From the NCBI GenBank assembly GCA_029857975.1, contig JAOUFX010000001.1, positions 1 through 28,013 on the forward strand: DNA of 28,013 bases. Direction: 5' to 3'. A program made the position numbers and the translations under genes. The stretch comes from Deltaproteobacteria bacterium (GTDB lineage: Bacteria > Desulfobacterota > SM23-61). This document shows positions 6,753 to 14,350 of this stretch, piece after piece (within the stretch, counting starts at the first letter, position 1; each line of letters begins with the position of its first letter). The notes beneath the pieces were generated by a model. It did no database searches. It was not told the origin of the DNA and was given only the letters and a program-made list of their open reading frames with translations.

Positions 6753-7196
6753 ATGAAGAAGCAAAGCAAAGCGGTGTTGATTTTAGTGGTAGCGGTCTTT
6801 TTTGTTTGCGGAGGAATTCTCCCCGTTTTCGCACAGGAAAAAGCCAAAACGGAAGGCGCCCCCAAAGAGGGACCCGAGTTTACTATCGGCCGGGCTGTTA
6901 TGGGGACCGGGGTTGAGAACCGAGAACCTGTGGGAGTTTCAGAGGTATTTCCTGCCACTACGGAGAAAGTGTATTGCTTTTTGGAAGCCACCCATATTCC
7001 TAAGGATATGGAAATCTCCATTACCTGGTTTCATGGCCAAAAGGAAATGAGAAAGATCAACCTTCCATTAAAGGCAGGCTCGAGATGGAGAACCTATGCC
7101 CACAAGAATTTGGGCGGGCTAAAGGGAGACTGGAAAGTTGAGATTAAGGACGCGGAAGGAAAACTTCTGAAAGATCTCACCTTCAAGGTTGAATAA
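6753..7196 (+). CDS. Secreted DUF2914 domain protein
   Basis: A 147-residue protein with a clear Sec signal peptide (KKQSK, a hydrophobic core, then PVFA with cleavage before Q28). The mature part is a DUF2914 domain: GVENREPVG, the FPATTEKVYCF strand, ITWFHGQKEMRKINLPL, the SRWRTYAHKNL segment and the closing DWKVEIKDAEGKLLKDLTF. The family is a small beta-sandwich of unknown function, often periplasmic and sometimes fused to membrane regions. The start ATG at 6753 has GGAAGGAGG upstream. No lipobox is present although a Cys lies in the signal peptide. It appears to be transcribed alone, and a strong hairpin follows at 7221-7301. Domain call good, function unknown. Confidence 0.82.
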   Translation: MKKQSKAVLILVVAVFFVCGGILPVFAQEKAKTEGAPKEGPEFTIGRAVMGTGVENREPVGVSEVFPATTEKVYCFLEATHIPKDMEISITWFHGQKEMRKINLPLKAGSRWRTYAHKNLGGLKGDWKVEIKDAEGKLLKDLTFKVE

Positions 7197-7220
7197 AAGA
7201 ATCCACATCGCCAAGGAAGG

Positions 7221-7301
7221 CGTTCATGCAGAATATGCTGAATGATGCCCCTTAAGGCCAGGGTCTGTCAGGAAGGGCGCAGGTTATGTTCTGCATGAAC
7301 G
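7221..7301. repeat. Long hairpin with a 13-bp perfect stem
   Basis: CGTTCATGCAGAA (7221-7233) is exactly complementary to TTCTGCATGAACG (7289-7301). The stem continues inward for four more pairs if two G-T pairs are allowed, and smaller internal pairings exist (CCTTAAGG near 7250-7257; TGCCC with GGGCG). There is no T-run after it, so it is not a plain intrinsic terminator. It lies between the DUF2914 and TfoX-like genes. It could be a structured RNA, a processing site or a small mobile-element relic. Confidence 0.5.
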
Positions 7302-7363
7302 GGCTATAGGCACTCCATAGAGCAAGGCATATTGCGCGCATAAATTTGAAAGGGCTGATACTC

Positions 7364-7708
7364 GTGGCCAAAGAAAATGAATTCGTGGAGTATGTTTTGG
7401 ACTTATTTGGACCTTGGGGGCCGGTGAAAGCCAAAGCCATGTTCGGGGGTTTCGGTATCTACCGGAATAATCTTATGTTCGGATTGATCGCGGATGAAAT
7501 GCTTTACCTTAAGACCGATGAAAAAACCCGATCTGCCTTCGAGTCCAAAGGGCTGCCCCCTTTTACCTATGCAAAGAAGGGAAAAAAATTCTCAATGTCC
7601 TATTGCCAGGCACCGGAAGAAGCCTTAGAGGATCCTGAAGAGATGGCTGTATGGGCGGAAAAAGCCTATGGCGCTGCGGTGCGCGCGAATAAGAAGAAAA
7701 AAGCCTAA
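7364..7708 (+). CDS. TfoX/Sxy N-terminal domain protein
   Basis: A 114-residue protein that is essentially one TfoX N-terminal domain: FVEYVLDLFG, then KAKAMFGGFGIYRNNLMFGL, DEMLYLKTDE, and the FTYAKKGKKFSMSY strand. In gamma-proteobacteria TfoX/Sxy activates competence genes with CRP; small N-domain-only homologues are widespread and their role is unclear. I choose GTG at 7364 because AAAGGG lies 9 bases upstream and because the domain starts there; TTG at 7346 is the other possibility and adds six residues. The lysine-rich C-terminus (ANKKKKA) is typical. The comEC-like gene elsewhere in the window is also competence-related, but the two are not linked. Confidence 0.82.
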   Translation: MAKENEFVEYVLDLFGPWGPVKAKAMFGGFGIYRNNLMFGLIADEMLYLKTDEKTRSAFESKGLPPFTYAKKGKKFSMSYCQAPEEALEDPEEMAVWAEKAYGAAVRANKKKKA

Positions 7709-7795
7709 TGCTCAACTTGTCAATAATCCTTCTGCCCGCACCAACGAACTCCTGCGCAAGATAACCTTCAAGACTTCCATTTTCCTTCTCCTTCT

Positions 7796-9313
7796 TTAGG
7801 AAACGAAGAGATTCTTGGTAGAAAAATCTGGATCGCTGGTCAAGTTCACTCCCAGACGCCGCAAACCTGCTTCATCCCCCGGCGTGGGGATGTGGGTCAT
7901 ATGAACTTCGCAATTGCGCAGTTCCTTTATTTTTTCGATCGCTAATTGCGCCGCCGGGTTGGTCATAGCGCCGATACTCAGGGCAATAAGCGTTTCTTCC
8001 AGGTCCAGGCTGATCGTTTTTTCATTCAGAATTTCCGTTTTGAGGTTTCTGACCGAATCGGTGATGTACGCAGGGAGTAACTGGATTTTATCGGGAATGT
8101 CGGCTAAATGCTTTATGGCGTGTAAAACGAGGCTGGAAGCTGCATGCATTAGCGGTGAATTGCTGCCAGTAATAATGGTGCCGCTCTTCAGTTCTATGGC
8201 TGCTCCGCAATAAATTCCTTCGTTCCCTTTTTCTTTCTGCTGCGCCTCCCGGGCGGCCTGCCGGGCGGGGTTCACCACTCTCCGGTGTTCCGGCTCGAGA
8301 TTAAAATCCTTGATAAAAAGCTCAACCCTCTGAACGGTTTCTCTATCGGAAAAACCCATCGCATACTCACATCGATATCGAAAATACCGCCGGATCACTT
8401 CCTGCTTGGCTGCCTCCCTGGTCATTTCATCATCTGTTATGGCAAACCCCGCCCGGTTTACTCCCATATCCGTAGGAGACTTGTAAAACGATGAGCCTCC
8501 GGTTATTTTTTCCAGTATTCTTTTCAGCACGGGAAAAACTTCCACATCCCGATTATAATTTACGGCGATTTGACCGTAGGCTTCCAGATGAAATGGATCA
8601 ATGAGATTGAAATCTTTGATGTCCGCGGTTGCCGCTTCATACGCTACATTGACCGGGTGTTTAAGCGGTAAATTCCAAATGGGAAAGGTCTCAAATTTGG
8701 CATATCCTGATTTTAAGCCCCTGTTGTAGTCATGATATAGCTGGGAAAGGCAGGTGGCTAATTTCCCGCTGCCGGGGCCGGGGCCGGTGACAACCACCAG
8801 GGGTTTTTCTGTTTCAATATACTCATTGGCTCCATAGCCTTCGTCACTGACGACCAAATCCACATCTGTGGGATATCCCTTGGTATAACGATGGGTGTAG
8901 ACCCTGATGCCTCTTCTTTCCAATTTATTCTTGAACAAGGTGGCCGCCGGCTGGCTCTCGAAGCGGGTGATATTCACCCCCAGCACATTGATCCCCCAGG
9001 TGCGCAGATCATCGATGAGTTTCAGGGAATCGGAATCATAGGTAATGCCAAAATCTGCCCTTATTTTTTTCCTTTCAATATCCCCCGCATAGATGCAAAG
9101 CAAAATATCAGCCTTGTCTTTCAGTTCCTGCAAAAGCCGCATTTTGACATTGGGCTCATAGCCGGGTAAAACCCGCGAGGCATGATAATCATAAAAAAGT
9201 TTACCTCCGAATTCCAGGTAGAGCTTATTATCAAACCTCTTAACTCTTTCGAGAATTTCAACTGTCTGTTCCTGTAGGTACCGCTCGTTTTCAAAGCCGA
9301 TTTTATGAGTCAT
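7796..9313 (-). CDS. DUF1846 domain-containing protein
   Basis: A 505-residue cytoplasmic protein matching the DUF1846 family over its full usual length of about 500 residues. The N-terminal opening ([14 protein letters not shown]), the glycine-rich [15 protein letters not shown] at 177-191, and the [11 protein letters not shown] and [13 protein letters not shown] segments are family-typical. The glycine-rich stretch resembles a nucleotide-binding loop. Structures of the family are known to me but no established reaction is. The start ATG at 9313 fits a GGGGAGG-rich upstream region. It is convergent with the TfoX-like gene and has 462 bp of repeat-rich non-coding DNA upstream. Family call good, function unknown. 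Confidence 0.85.
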   Translation of the reverse strand: MTHKIGFENERYLQEQTVEILERVKRFDNKLYLEFGGKLFYDYHASRVLPGYEPNVKMRLLQELKDKADILLCIYAGDIERKKIRADFGITYDSDSLKLIDDLRTWGINVLGVNITRFESQPAATLFKNKLERRGIRVYTHRYTKGYPTDVDLVVSDEGYGANEYIETEKPLVVVTGPGPGSGKLATCLSQLYHDYNRGLKSGYAKFETFPIWNLPLKHPVNVAYEAATADIKDFNLIDPFHLEAYGQIAVNYNRDVEVFPVLKRILEKITGGSSFYKSPTDMGVNRAGFAITDDEMTREAAKQEVIRRYFRYRCEYAMGFSDRETVQRVELFIKDFNLEPEHRRVVNPARQAAREAQQKEKGNEGIYCGAAIELKSGTIITGSNSPLMHAASSLVLHAIKHLADIPDKIQLLPAYITDSVRNLKTEILNEKTISLDLEETLIALSIGAMTNPAAQLAIEKIKELRNCEVHMTHIPTPGDEAGLRRLGVNLTSDPDFSTKNLFVS

Positions 9314-9416
9314 CTTTTTCTCGTCGAACCTCCCCTCCTCTTTTAGCCTCTGGATTCCTTCAGGCCTGAAAAAGAACCATCCGGAGCACTTTTACTTTTA
9401 CCTAAAAAAGGCGATT

Positions 9417-9611
9417 CACCACAGAGGGCCCATAGGAAAATTAAGATAAAATAAGGAAATAAACTCCTTTTCTCTGCTTTACTCTGTGCACTCGTTAACT
9501 GAAAATAACACCATATTCTATCTGACGAATTTATTACATGAGAACACAGAGAAAATATTGAGCTTATTTTGTTTTTTAACCATGAAATTATTCTCTGAGA
9601 TCTCTGTGGTG
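9417..9611. repeat. ACCACAGAG-type palindromic repeat, two hairpin units
   Basis: CACCACAGAG (9417-9426) and CTCTGTGGTG (9602-9611) are exact reverse complements bounding the element. Inside, CTCTGTG (9482-9488) and CACAGAG (9545-9551) divide it into two inverted-repeat units of about 70 bp with AT-rich middles. The same motif recurs at 14271-14279 and 24324-24427. The stretch from 9314 to 9775 holds no gene that I can support; it must also contain the promoter of the DUF1846 gene, which I could not place. Confidence 0.65.
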
Positions 9612-9775
9612 TAAAAAAAATGCTCAATTTAGGTTTTATTATCTATGGTTCATCAACCCACCCTCTGGCTTTCCGCAAAGCGCAGCGCGGGCGGGGAAAC
9701 AAAGCTTCGGAAAAATTGCCAAATCCACCCCCACAGTTAAAGATAGGGGCGATGATCGTTATCTATTATTCCCTT

Positions 9776-11383
9776 TTATATTTCGGAAATGATTTCTGTT
9801 AGATTTCGGTTCAACTCCAAAATGCGGTCCTTGAGCTCGGCCTGCTCCATCCAGGCCTTGGACTCCAGTCGAGACTTCCGGTCCCGAAGTGCGGCCAGAT
9901 TGGATTCCATATCAGAAAGGAGATAGGTCCATTCGATGGGAGGAGCGGCTTTTTCCGGATGGACAGCTCGTTTGAGTTCCTGCCCCGCTTTTAGCGTGGC
10001 TTCTTCCAGATAATCGGGGATGAGTACTTTGAGTCCCAAACGCTCCTGAATAAGGTCCGCCAGGACCTGTTGCGCAGAAAACTCTCCATGAACCAAAAAA
10101 ACTTGCATGTGGGGATTCTGAAAATGGCTCAGCCATTCTAAAATTTGACTTTGCCCGGCATGGGCGGAAAAGCCGTTGATGGTAAACACCCGGGCTTTTA
10201 CAGCAATTTCTTCCTGAAAAAGGTGAACTCTTTTCATGCCGTCCACGATCTTTCGCCCTGTTGTCCCCTGGGCCTGAAAGCCGACGAAGACAATACTCGC
10301 CCCCTCGCGCCACAGATTATGCCTCAAGTGATGCCGGATCCTCCCCGCATCCGCCATGCCGCTGGCCGAGATAACGACGGCTGGCCCGGAGAGGTGGTTG
10401 ATGGCCATAGATTCTTCGGTAGTCTCGGCAAAACGCAACTGGGGCAAAGAGAGCGGGTCTTCTCCTTTGCGCAGAAGTTTTTTAGTGGCTTCATCAAAAT
10501 ATTCCGTATAATTCCGAAAAATCTCAGTGGCCTGGATCGCTAAGGGGCTGTCCAAATAAACGGGTACATCCTCTGGGAGCCTTCCCTCTTTGGCTAAAAG
10601 ATGAAGGGAATAAATGATCTCCTGGGTTCTTTCCACAGCGAACGCCGGGATAATAACCTTCTCTCCGCGCGCGTAACTGTAAGCGATTGCTTCGGCCAGT
10701 TCATTCAAGCTGTCTTCTTCATTTTTATGATTCCGGTTCCCGTAGGTGGATTCAAGAAAAAGATAATTGGCCGTCCGGACCGTGCTGGCATCCTCAACTA
10801 GCAATTGGGCCGGCCGGCCCACATCCCCCGAAAAAACCAATTTACTCTGAAAGCCACTTTCTTCAACCCAGAGTTCGATTAAGGAAGCACCCAGGATGTG
10901 TCCGGCATCCTTAAAATTAACCTTTAAGCCCGGCAAGGGTTCAAAAGGTTCATTATAGGCTTTTATCTCAAACATCGGGAACGTGGCCTGCGCATCTTTT
11001 TGGGTATATAAAGGTTGAATATGCTTCTGCCCATGGCGGAGGCGTTTTTTACTCTTCCATCGCGCCTCCATTTCCTGAATATGGGCGCTGTCCAGAAGCA
11101 TGATCTCCAGTAAATCCCGGGTCGGCGGGGTGGTGTAAATCCGGCCCTGGAACCCCTTTTGCACCATGCGGGGCAGGAGACCGGAATGGTCGATATGGGC
11201 ATGGGTGATGAGGAAAAAATCGATCTTGTGGGGCTCGTAAATATCCACATCCCAGTTGCGTTTTTCGATTTCGGCATTGCCCTGATGCATCCCACAATCG
11301 ACGGCCAATCGATGCTCACCGGTCTCCAGGATGTAACAGGAGCCTGTAACCGTCCTCGCCGCCCCCATAAATTTTATGTTCAT
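9776..11383 (-). CDS. MBL-fold beta-CASP ribonuclease/exonuclease (CPSF73-like)
   Basis: A 535-residue metallo-beta-lactamase-fold nuclease with an inserted beta-CASP domain. Visible motifs are HAHIDHSG (residues 61-68, metal ligands), the DAGHILGAS loop, FSGDVGR, the beta-CASP STYGNRNH and the VVISASGMADAGRI stretch, NGFSAHAGQ and LVHGE. The family cleaves RNA (eukaryotic CPSF-73 and bacterial homologues). The last ~70 residues form a charged helical tail that goes beyond the catalytic core and might be an oligomerisation or RNA-contacting segment. The start ATG at 11383 has AGGAGA upstream, and a promoter lies at 11471-11499. It is divergent from the zinc-ribbon/HTH-repeat gene. RNA as substrate is inferred from the family. 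Confidence 0.88.
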   Translation of the reverse strand: MNIKFMGAARTVTGSCYILETGEHRLAVDCGMHQGNAEIEKRNWDVDIYEPHKIDFFLITHAHIDHSGLLPRMVQKGFQGRIYTTPPTRDLLEIMLLDSAHIQEMEARWKSKKRLRHGQKHIQPLYTQKDAQATFPMFEIKAYNEPFEPLPGLKVNFKDAGHILGASLIELWVEESGFQSKLVFSGDVGRPAQLLVEDASTVRTANYLFLESTYGNRNHKNEEDSLNELAEAIAYSYARGEKVIIPAFAVERTQEIIYSLHLLAKEGRLPEDVPVYLDSPLAIQATEIFRNYTEYFDEATKKLLRKGEDPLSLPQLRFAETTEESMAINHLSGPAVVISASGMADAGRIRHHLRHNLWREGASIVFVGFQAQGTTGRKIVDGMKRVHLFQEEIAVKARVFTINGFSAHAGQSQILEWLSHFQNPHMQVFLVHGEFSAQQVLADLIQERLGLKVLIPDYLEEATLKAGQELKRAVHPEKAAPPIEWTYLLSDMESNLAALRDRKSRLESKAWMEQAELKDRILELNRNLTEIISEI

Positions 11384-11470
11384 TCCGATGATCTCCTCTC
11401 CACTGTCGTGTGCTCATTTATCCCCATGCTTCCCCAAGGTGGATGGCGCCAATAACATTTTTTTCCTGGG

Positions 11471-11499
11471 TATATACCTTGTCAACCAAAGTTAGTCAA
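11471..11499 (-). promoter_or_regulatory. Promoter of the beta-CASP nuclease gene with dyad
   Basis: On the minus strand TTGACT (plus 11494-11499) and TATATA (plus 11471-11476) are 17 bases apart. The spacer and -35 lie within an imperfect 25-bp dyad, CCTTG (11477-11481) to CAAGG (11497-11501), which could be an operator. The predicted transcript has a leader of about 80 bases. Confidence 0.5.
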
Positions 11500-11535
11500 G
11501 GATTTTCAGGTTCCGGGCCAAAGAGTCACGGGGAC

Positions 11536-11630
11536 CTCAAATTCTGCCATAAGAACCACGCCGCTGCTTTTCAAAACTTTTAAAACCCCCTCCTCTCACC
11601 CCTCCTGTCATCCTTATGACTGAATTTCAG
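11536..11630. repeat. Inverted-repeat element, copy B
   Basis: Second copy of the element at 3076-3168. The first ~49 bases differ from copy A at one position (C for T at 11567). The ends pair imperfectly: AAATTCTGCCATAAG (11539-11553) against the reverse complement of 11613-11627 (AAATTCAGTCATAAG), 13 of 15 matching. The middle is pyrimidine-rich. It sits between the two divergent promoters at 11471-11499 and 11649-11677. Confidence 0.7.
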
Positions 11631-11648
11631 TCCCCAGTAACTTAAACC

Positions 11649-11677
11649 TTGACCTACCGGTTCAATGGAGTTATATA
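11649..11677 (+). promoter_or_regulatory. Promoter of the zinc-ribbon/HTH-repeat gene
   Basis: TTGACC (11649-11654) and TATATA (11672-11677) are separated by 17 bases. The predicted start of transcription is about 25 bases before the ATG at 11709, leaving a short leader with a GGGGGG Shine-Dalgarno-like run. Confidence 0.55.
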
Positions 11678-11708
11678 AAAAGCCAACGCCTAAGATGAAG
11701 GGGGGTTT

Positions 11709-12593
11709 ATGGTCAAAGGATTAAGTTTCCGTAAGGATTGCAGTGAATGTGGACGAACTTTCCTTACTCCGAATCGCCAAGCAAGACTTTGCCCACGGTG
11801 TAGCGAACGAGTTGCGGAAAAAATTAAACAAAAGCAAAAGGCCCTGCAACAGCAGGAAAAGAAAGCTCCCCCTTCAACCAAAACTTCCCGGCCAACTCCG
11901 CCAGCCGGGCTATCGCTGACTGATAATCTTAGGGCTCAAGTTCTTAAAGAGTACGAAGTCTACCGGGAAGAGAAGAACCTGGTGCGGCGGCAAGTCCATG
12001 CCCTAATCGCCAAGAAACTGAAAATTAAAAAATTACTGGTGGCCCAAGCCCTGCAGGCGGTGGGCAATTTGGCCTTACCGGAAGGGACAGAGCAGGAAAT
12101 TATTCGCCGCTATCAAGGGTATGTGATGAGTTTAGAGCGCCCTGCCAGAGGGCGGCGCAAGACAATTGCCGGGGAAATGGGGGTTCCCTTCCGAGCCGTG
12201 GTGCTTGCCGTTCGGAAGTGGAACAGGCAACCACCCCACCTAAAAGAGCTAACCCGGGAGCAGCGCTTTTTCATCGAAAAAAACCATTGGCGCAATCTGG
12301 AAAACGGTAAGTCTCTTCGGGAAGGGGTGGAGGAGATTGCCCAAAAAATCGCCTGCCCTCTTTTACAGATTTTTCGTTATCTGGATTTTATTCATGAAGG
12401 GCAAGATCGCTTGGCCAACGTCCCCGATGTCACACCGGATCAAAAAGAAGCCATTCTGGCGGGATACGCTGAATACCTTTCGGGATCCGCTCCCCCCGAT
12501 CTTTTTCTACATACGCTCTTAGCGGAAAAAGCGGGAGTCAATCATAAGCAAGTACACAAAGTGCTTCTGCACTACCGCCTGGAGAAGCAATGA
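11709..12593 (+). CDS. Zinc-ribbon protein with four tandem HTH-like repeats, function unknown
   Basis: A 294-residue protein I cannot assign to a named family. It starts with a zinc ribbon: Cys11, Cys14, Cys28 and Cys31 (CSEC and CPRC knuckles). A lysine/glutamine-rich helix (34-52) and a proline-rich linker (53-68) follow. The rest is four copies of a ~49-residue module starting near residues 70, 123, 181 and 241. Copies 1, 2 and 4 align without gaps; copy 3 is one residue shorter. Shared positions are a leading L/V, an I/L at 9-10, Tyr at 13 and 16, then an I/L-A pair near 31-32 and a G/K-(I/V) turn followed by a VxxxV-type helix, which looks like a helix-turn-helix. A DNA- or RNA-binding role is likely but inferred. 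It has its own promoter, and its gene ends 22 bp from the convergent leuB end. Confidence 0.8.
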   Translation: MVKGLSFRKDCSECGRTFLTPNRQARLCPRCSERVAEKIKQKQKALQQQEKKAPPSTKTSRPTPPAGLSLTDNLRAQVLKEYEVYREEKNLVRRQVHALIAKKLKIKKLLVAQALQAVGNLALPEGTEQEIIRRYQGYVMSLERPARGRRKTIAGEMGVPFRAVVLAVRKWNRQPPHLKELTREQRFFIEKNHWRNLENGKSLREGVEEIAQKIACPLLQIFRYLDFIHEGQDRLANVPDVTPDQKEAILAGYAEYLSGSAPPDLFLHTLLAEKAGVNHKQVHKVLLHYRLEKQ

Positions 12594-12615
12594 GGAGCCT
12601 AAGCCCCACCCCTCT

Positions 12616-13674
12616 TTACAGATACTTGACCACCAAATCCCCCACTTCCCGAGTCGTATAACCCATCTCTCCCGCGGCCATGCTCTTTAAATGTTTCTCG
12701 AGGACTTGGGCGACGGCTTCTTCAACCCGCTGAGCGGCTTTCTTTTCTCCGAAATGGTCGAGCATCATCTGACAAGCTGCGATGGCCGCCATGGGGTTAA
12801 TCATATTCTTGCCGGTGTACTTGGGGGCCGAACCGCCCATGGGCTCAAACATGGAGACCCCGCCAGGGTCGGGGTTGATGTTACCGCCGGCTGCAATGCC
12901 CAGGCCACCCTGGATCATAGCCCCCAGGTCCGTGATGATGTCGCCAAAAAGGTTGTCGGTCACGATCACGTCGAACCATTCCGGGTTTTTAATCATCCAC
13001 ATGCAAAGGGCATCGACGTGGGTATAGTCCGTTTTTACGCGGGGATATTCCTTGGCTACCTCTGCAAAGGTCCTCGCCCATAGATCGGAAGCGTAGTTGA
13101 GCACGTTGGTCTTGCCCGCGAGGGTCAGCTTGAGTTCATGGTTGCGCTTCAAGCACAACTCGAAAGCATAGCGTAAGCATCGCTCTACGCCCTTACGGGT
13201 ATTGATCGATTCCTGGACCGCAACCTCATCCGCGGTTCCCTTTTTCAGGAACCCTCCCGCGCCCGTGTAGAGCCCTTCGGTGTTTTCGCGGATAATGACG
13301 AAGTTGATATGTTCGGGTCCTTTATCCTTCAGGGGAGTTTCTACCCCTGGGTAAAGTTTCACGGGCCGGAGGTTGATATACTGATCCAGGGTAAACCGCA
13401 AACGCAAAAGGATGCCTTGTTCAAGGATACCAGATTTAACCTGGGGATGCCCAATGGCCCCCAGGAATATGGCTTGAACTTTTCTGAGTTCTTCCAGAAC
13501 GCTTGCAGGAAGAATTTCGCCGGTTTTGAGATAGCGCTCTCCCCCCAGATCGTAGAAATGAAAGTCCAGTTGGATTTTTTCTTTCTCGGCAACAGCTCTT
13601 AATACTTTCAGTCCCTCGTCTACTACTTCGGGGCCGGTACCATCTCCCGGGATAACAGCAATCGTATAAGCCAT
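12616..13674 (-). CDS. leuB: 3-isopropylmalate dehydrogenase
   Basis: A 352-residue member of the isocitrate/isopropylmalate dehydrogenase family; the enzyme oxidatively decarboxylates 3-isopropylmalate to 2-ketoisocaproate with NAD+ in leucine synthesis. Visible features are IPGDGTGPE at the N-terminus, ENTEGLYTG, the AGKTNVL lysine, and the metal-binding [12 protein letters not shown]. Residues 85-90 (EQGILL) match the E-x-G-L-L pattern of isopropylmalate enzymes rather than the serine pattern of isocitrate dehydrogenase. The [14 protein letters not shown] stretch is closer to actinobacterial- or archaeal-type LeuB than to the E. coli type. It is the last gene of the cluster, after leuD with a 73-bp gap, and has AAGGGAG before its ATG. 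Context makes leucine synthesis the clear role. Confidence 0.88.
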   Translation of the reverse strand: MAYTIAVIPGDGTGPEVVDEGLKVLRAVAEKEKIQLDFHFYDLGGERYLKTGEILPASVLEELRKVQAIFLGAIGHPQVKSGILEQGILLRLRFTLDQYINLRPVKLYPGVETPLKDKGPEHINFVIIRENTEGLYTGAGGFLKKGTADEVAVQESINTRKGVERCLRYAFELCLKRNHELKLTLAGKTNVLNYASDLWARTFAEVAKEYPRVKTDYTHVDALCMWMIKNPEWFDVIVTDNLFGDIITDLGAMIQGGLGIAAGGNINPDPGGVSMFEPMGGSAPKYTGKNMINPMAAIAACQMMLDHFGEKKAAQRVEEAVAQVLEKHLKSMAAGEMGYTTREVGDLVVKYL

Positions 13675-13747
13675 ATTTTCTCCCTTGATATAAGTGTATT
13701 GGTAATTATTCGAAACCGGTTTTAACGTAGCAACAGGAAGTCTGTTT

Positions 13748-14248
13748 TTATTCGCTTTTCATCTTAAATGCCTTAACGTAGCTCATCAACCCTCCAGACT
13801 CGATGAGCTGTTGCATGAAGAGTGGAATGGGTTGGGCTTTAAAAGTCTTTCCCGTGCTCAAATTTTCAATGGCGCCCGTTTCGCTGTCCACCTGCAACGC
13901 ATCGTCCTGGTGGATCCCTTCTACGGCCTCAGCGCACTCGAGAATGGGCAAACCCATGTTGAAGGCGTTGCGGTAGAAGATGCGGGCAAAACTCTTCGCT
14001 ACCACGCAGGCAATGCCGGCATGTTTGATGGCCAGGGGGGCGTGTTCCCTGGAGGAACCGCAGCCGAAATTTTCCTCGGCCACAAAGATGTCTCCGGGCT
14101 GAATCTTCTCGAGAAATTTCGGGTCGATATCTTCCATAAGGTGGGAAGCCATTTCCGCCGGATCCGTCGTATTGAGATAACGGGCAGGAATGATGGCATC
14201 GGTATCGACATTCGCCCCGAATTTCCAAGCTCTTCCTTTGTAAATCAT
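13748..14248 (-). CDS. leuD: 3-isopropylmalate dehydratase small subunit
   Basis: A 166-residue swivelling domain of isopropylmalate isomerase, which with LeuC converts 2-isopropylmalate to 3-isopropylmalate. Key segments are [13 protein letters not shown] near the N-terminus and [11 protein letters not shown], which holds the substrate-recognition loop, followed by the [12 protein letters not shown] stretch. I start it at ATG 14248, which has GGAGG at the right distance and gives the usual [11 protein letters not shown] opening. The open frame extends to 14293, but the extra 15 codons lie in an ACCACAGAG-type repeat fragment and are not credible protein. It is the archaeal/deltaproteobacterial short type, separated from leuC by about 100 bp that carry that fragment. 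Confidence 0.93.
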   Translation of the reverse strand: MIYKGRAWKFGANVDTDAIIPARYLNTTDPAEMASHLMEDIDPKFLEKIQPGDIFVAEENFGCGSSREHAPLAIKHAGIACVVAKSFARIFYRNAFNMGLPILECAEAVEGIHQDDALQVDSETGAIENLSTGKTFKAQPIPLFMQQLIESGGLMSYVKAFKMKSE

Positions 14249-14270
14249 AAATCCTCCTAATACTAATTTA

Positions 14271-14297
14271 ACCACAGAGGGCACGGGGATCACAGCG
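14271..14297. repeat. Fragment of the ACCACAGAG-type repeat
   Basis: ACCACAGAGGGCACGGGGAT with a following CACAG resembles one arm of the palindromic repeats at 9417-9611 and 24324-24427. No matching second arm is visible. It lies between leuC and leuD, within the operon. Confidence 0.4.
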
Positions 14298-14350
14298 ATA
14301 TAAAAATCTTAAAAAAAACAATTTAGGACACAGATAGCCATGGTCTTCCG

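Noticed and set aside
6509..7021. 170-codon minus-strand frame across the start of the DUF2914 gene
   Set aside because: The plus strand has a signal peptide, a ribosome-binding site and a known domain; the minus frame has none.
7221..7301. Hairpin as an integron attC site
   Set aside because: No GTTRRRY-type core sites at the ends, no integrase, and no cassette array around it.
9680..9716. Hairpin (TTTCCG...CGGAAA) as terminator of the beta-CASP nuclease gene
   Set aside because: The stem is bulged and on the relevant strand no T-run follows it.
12616..13674. Isocitrate or homoisocitrate dehydrogenase instead of LeuB
   Set aside because: The E-x-G-(L/I)-L substrate pattern at 85-90 and the leuACD context fit isopropylmalate dehydrogenase better.
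14249..14293. N-terminal extension of leuD to 14293
   Set aside because: The extra codons lie in a repeat fragment and the internal ATG at 14248 has GGAGG and the usual LeuD opening.
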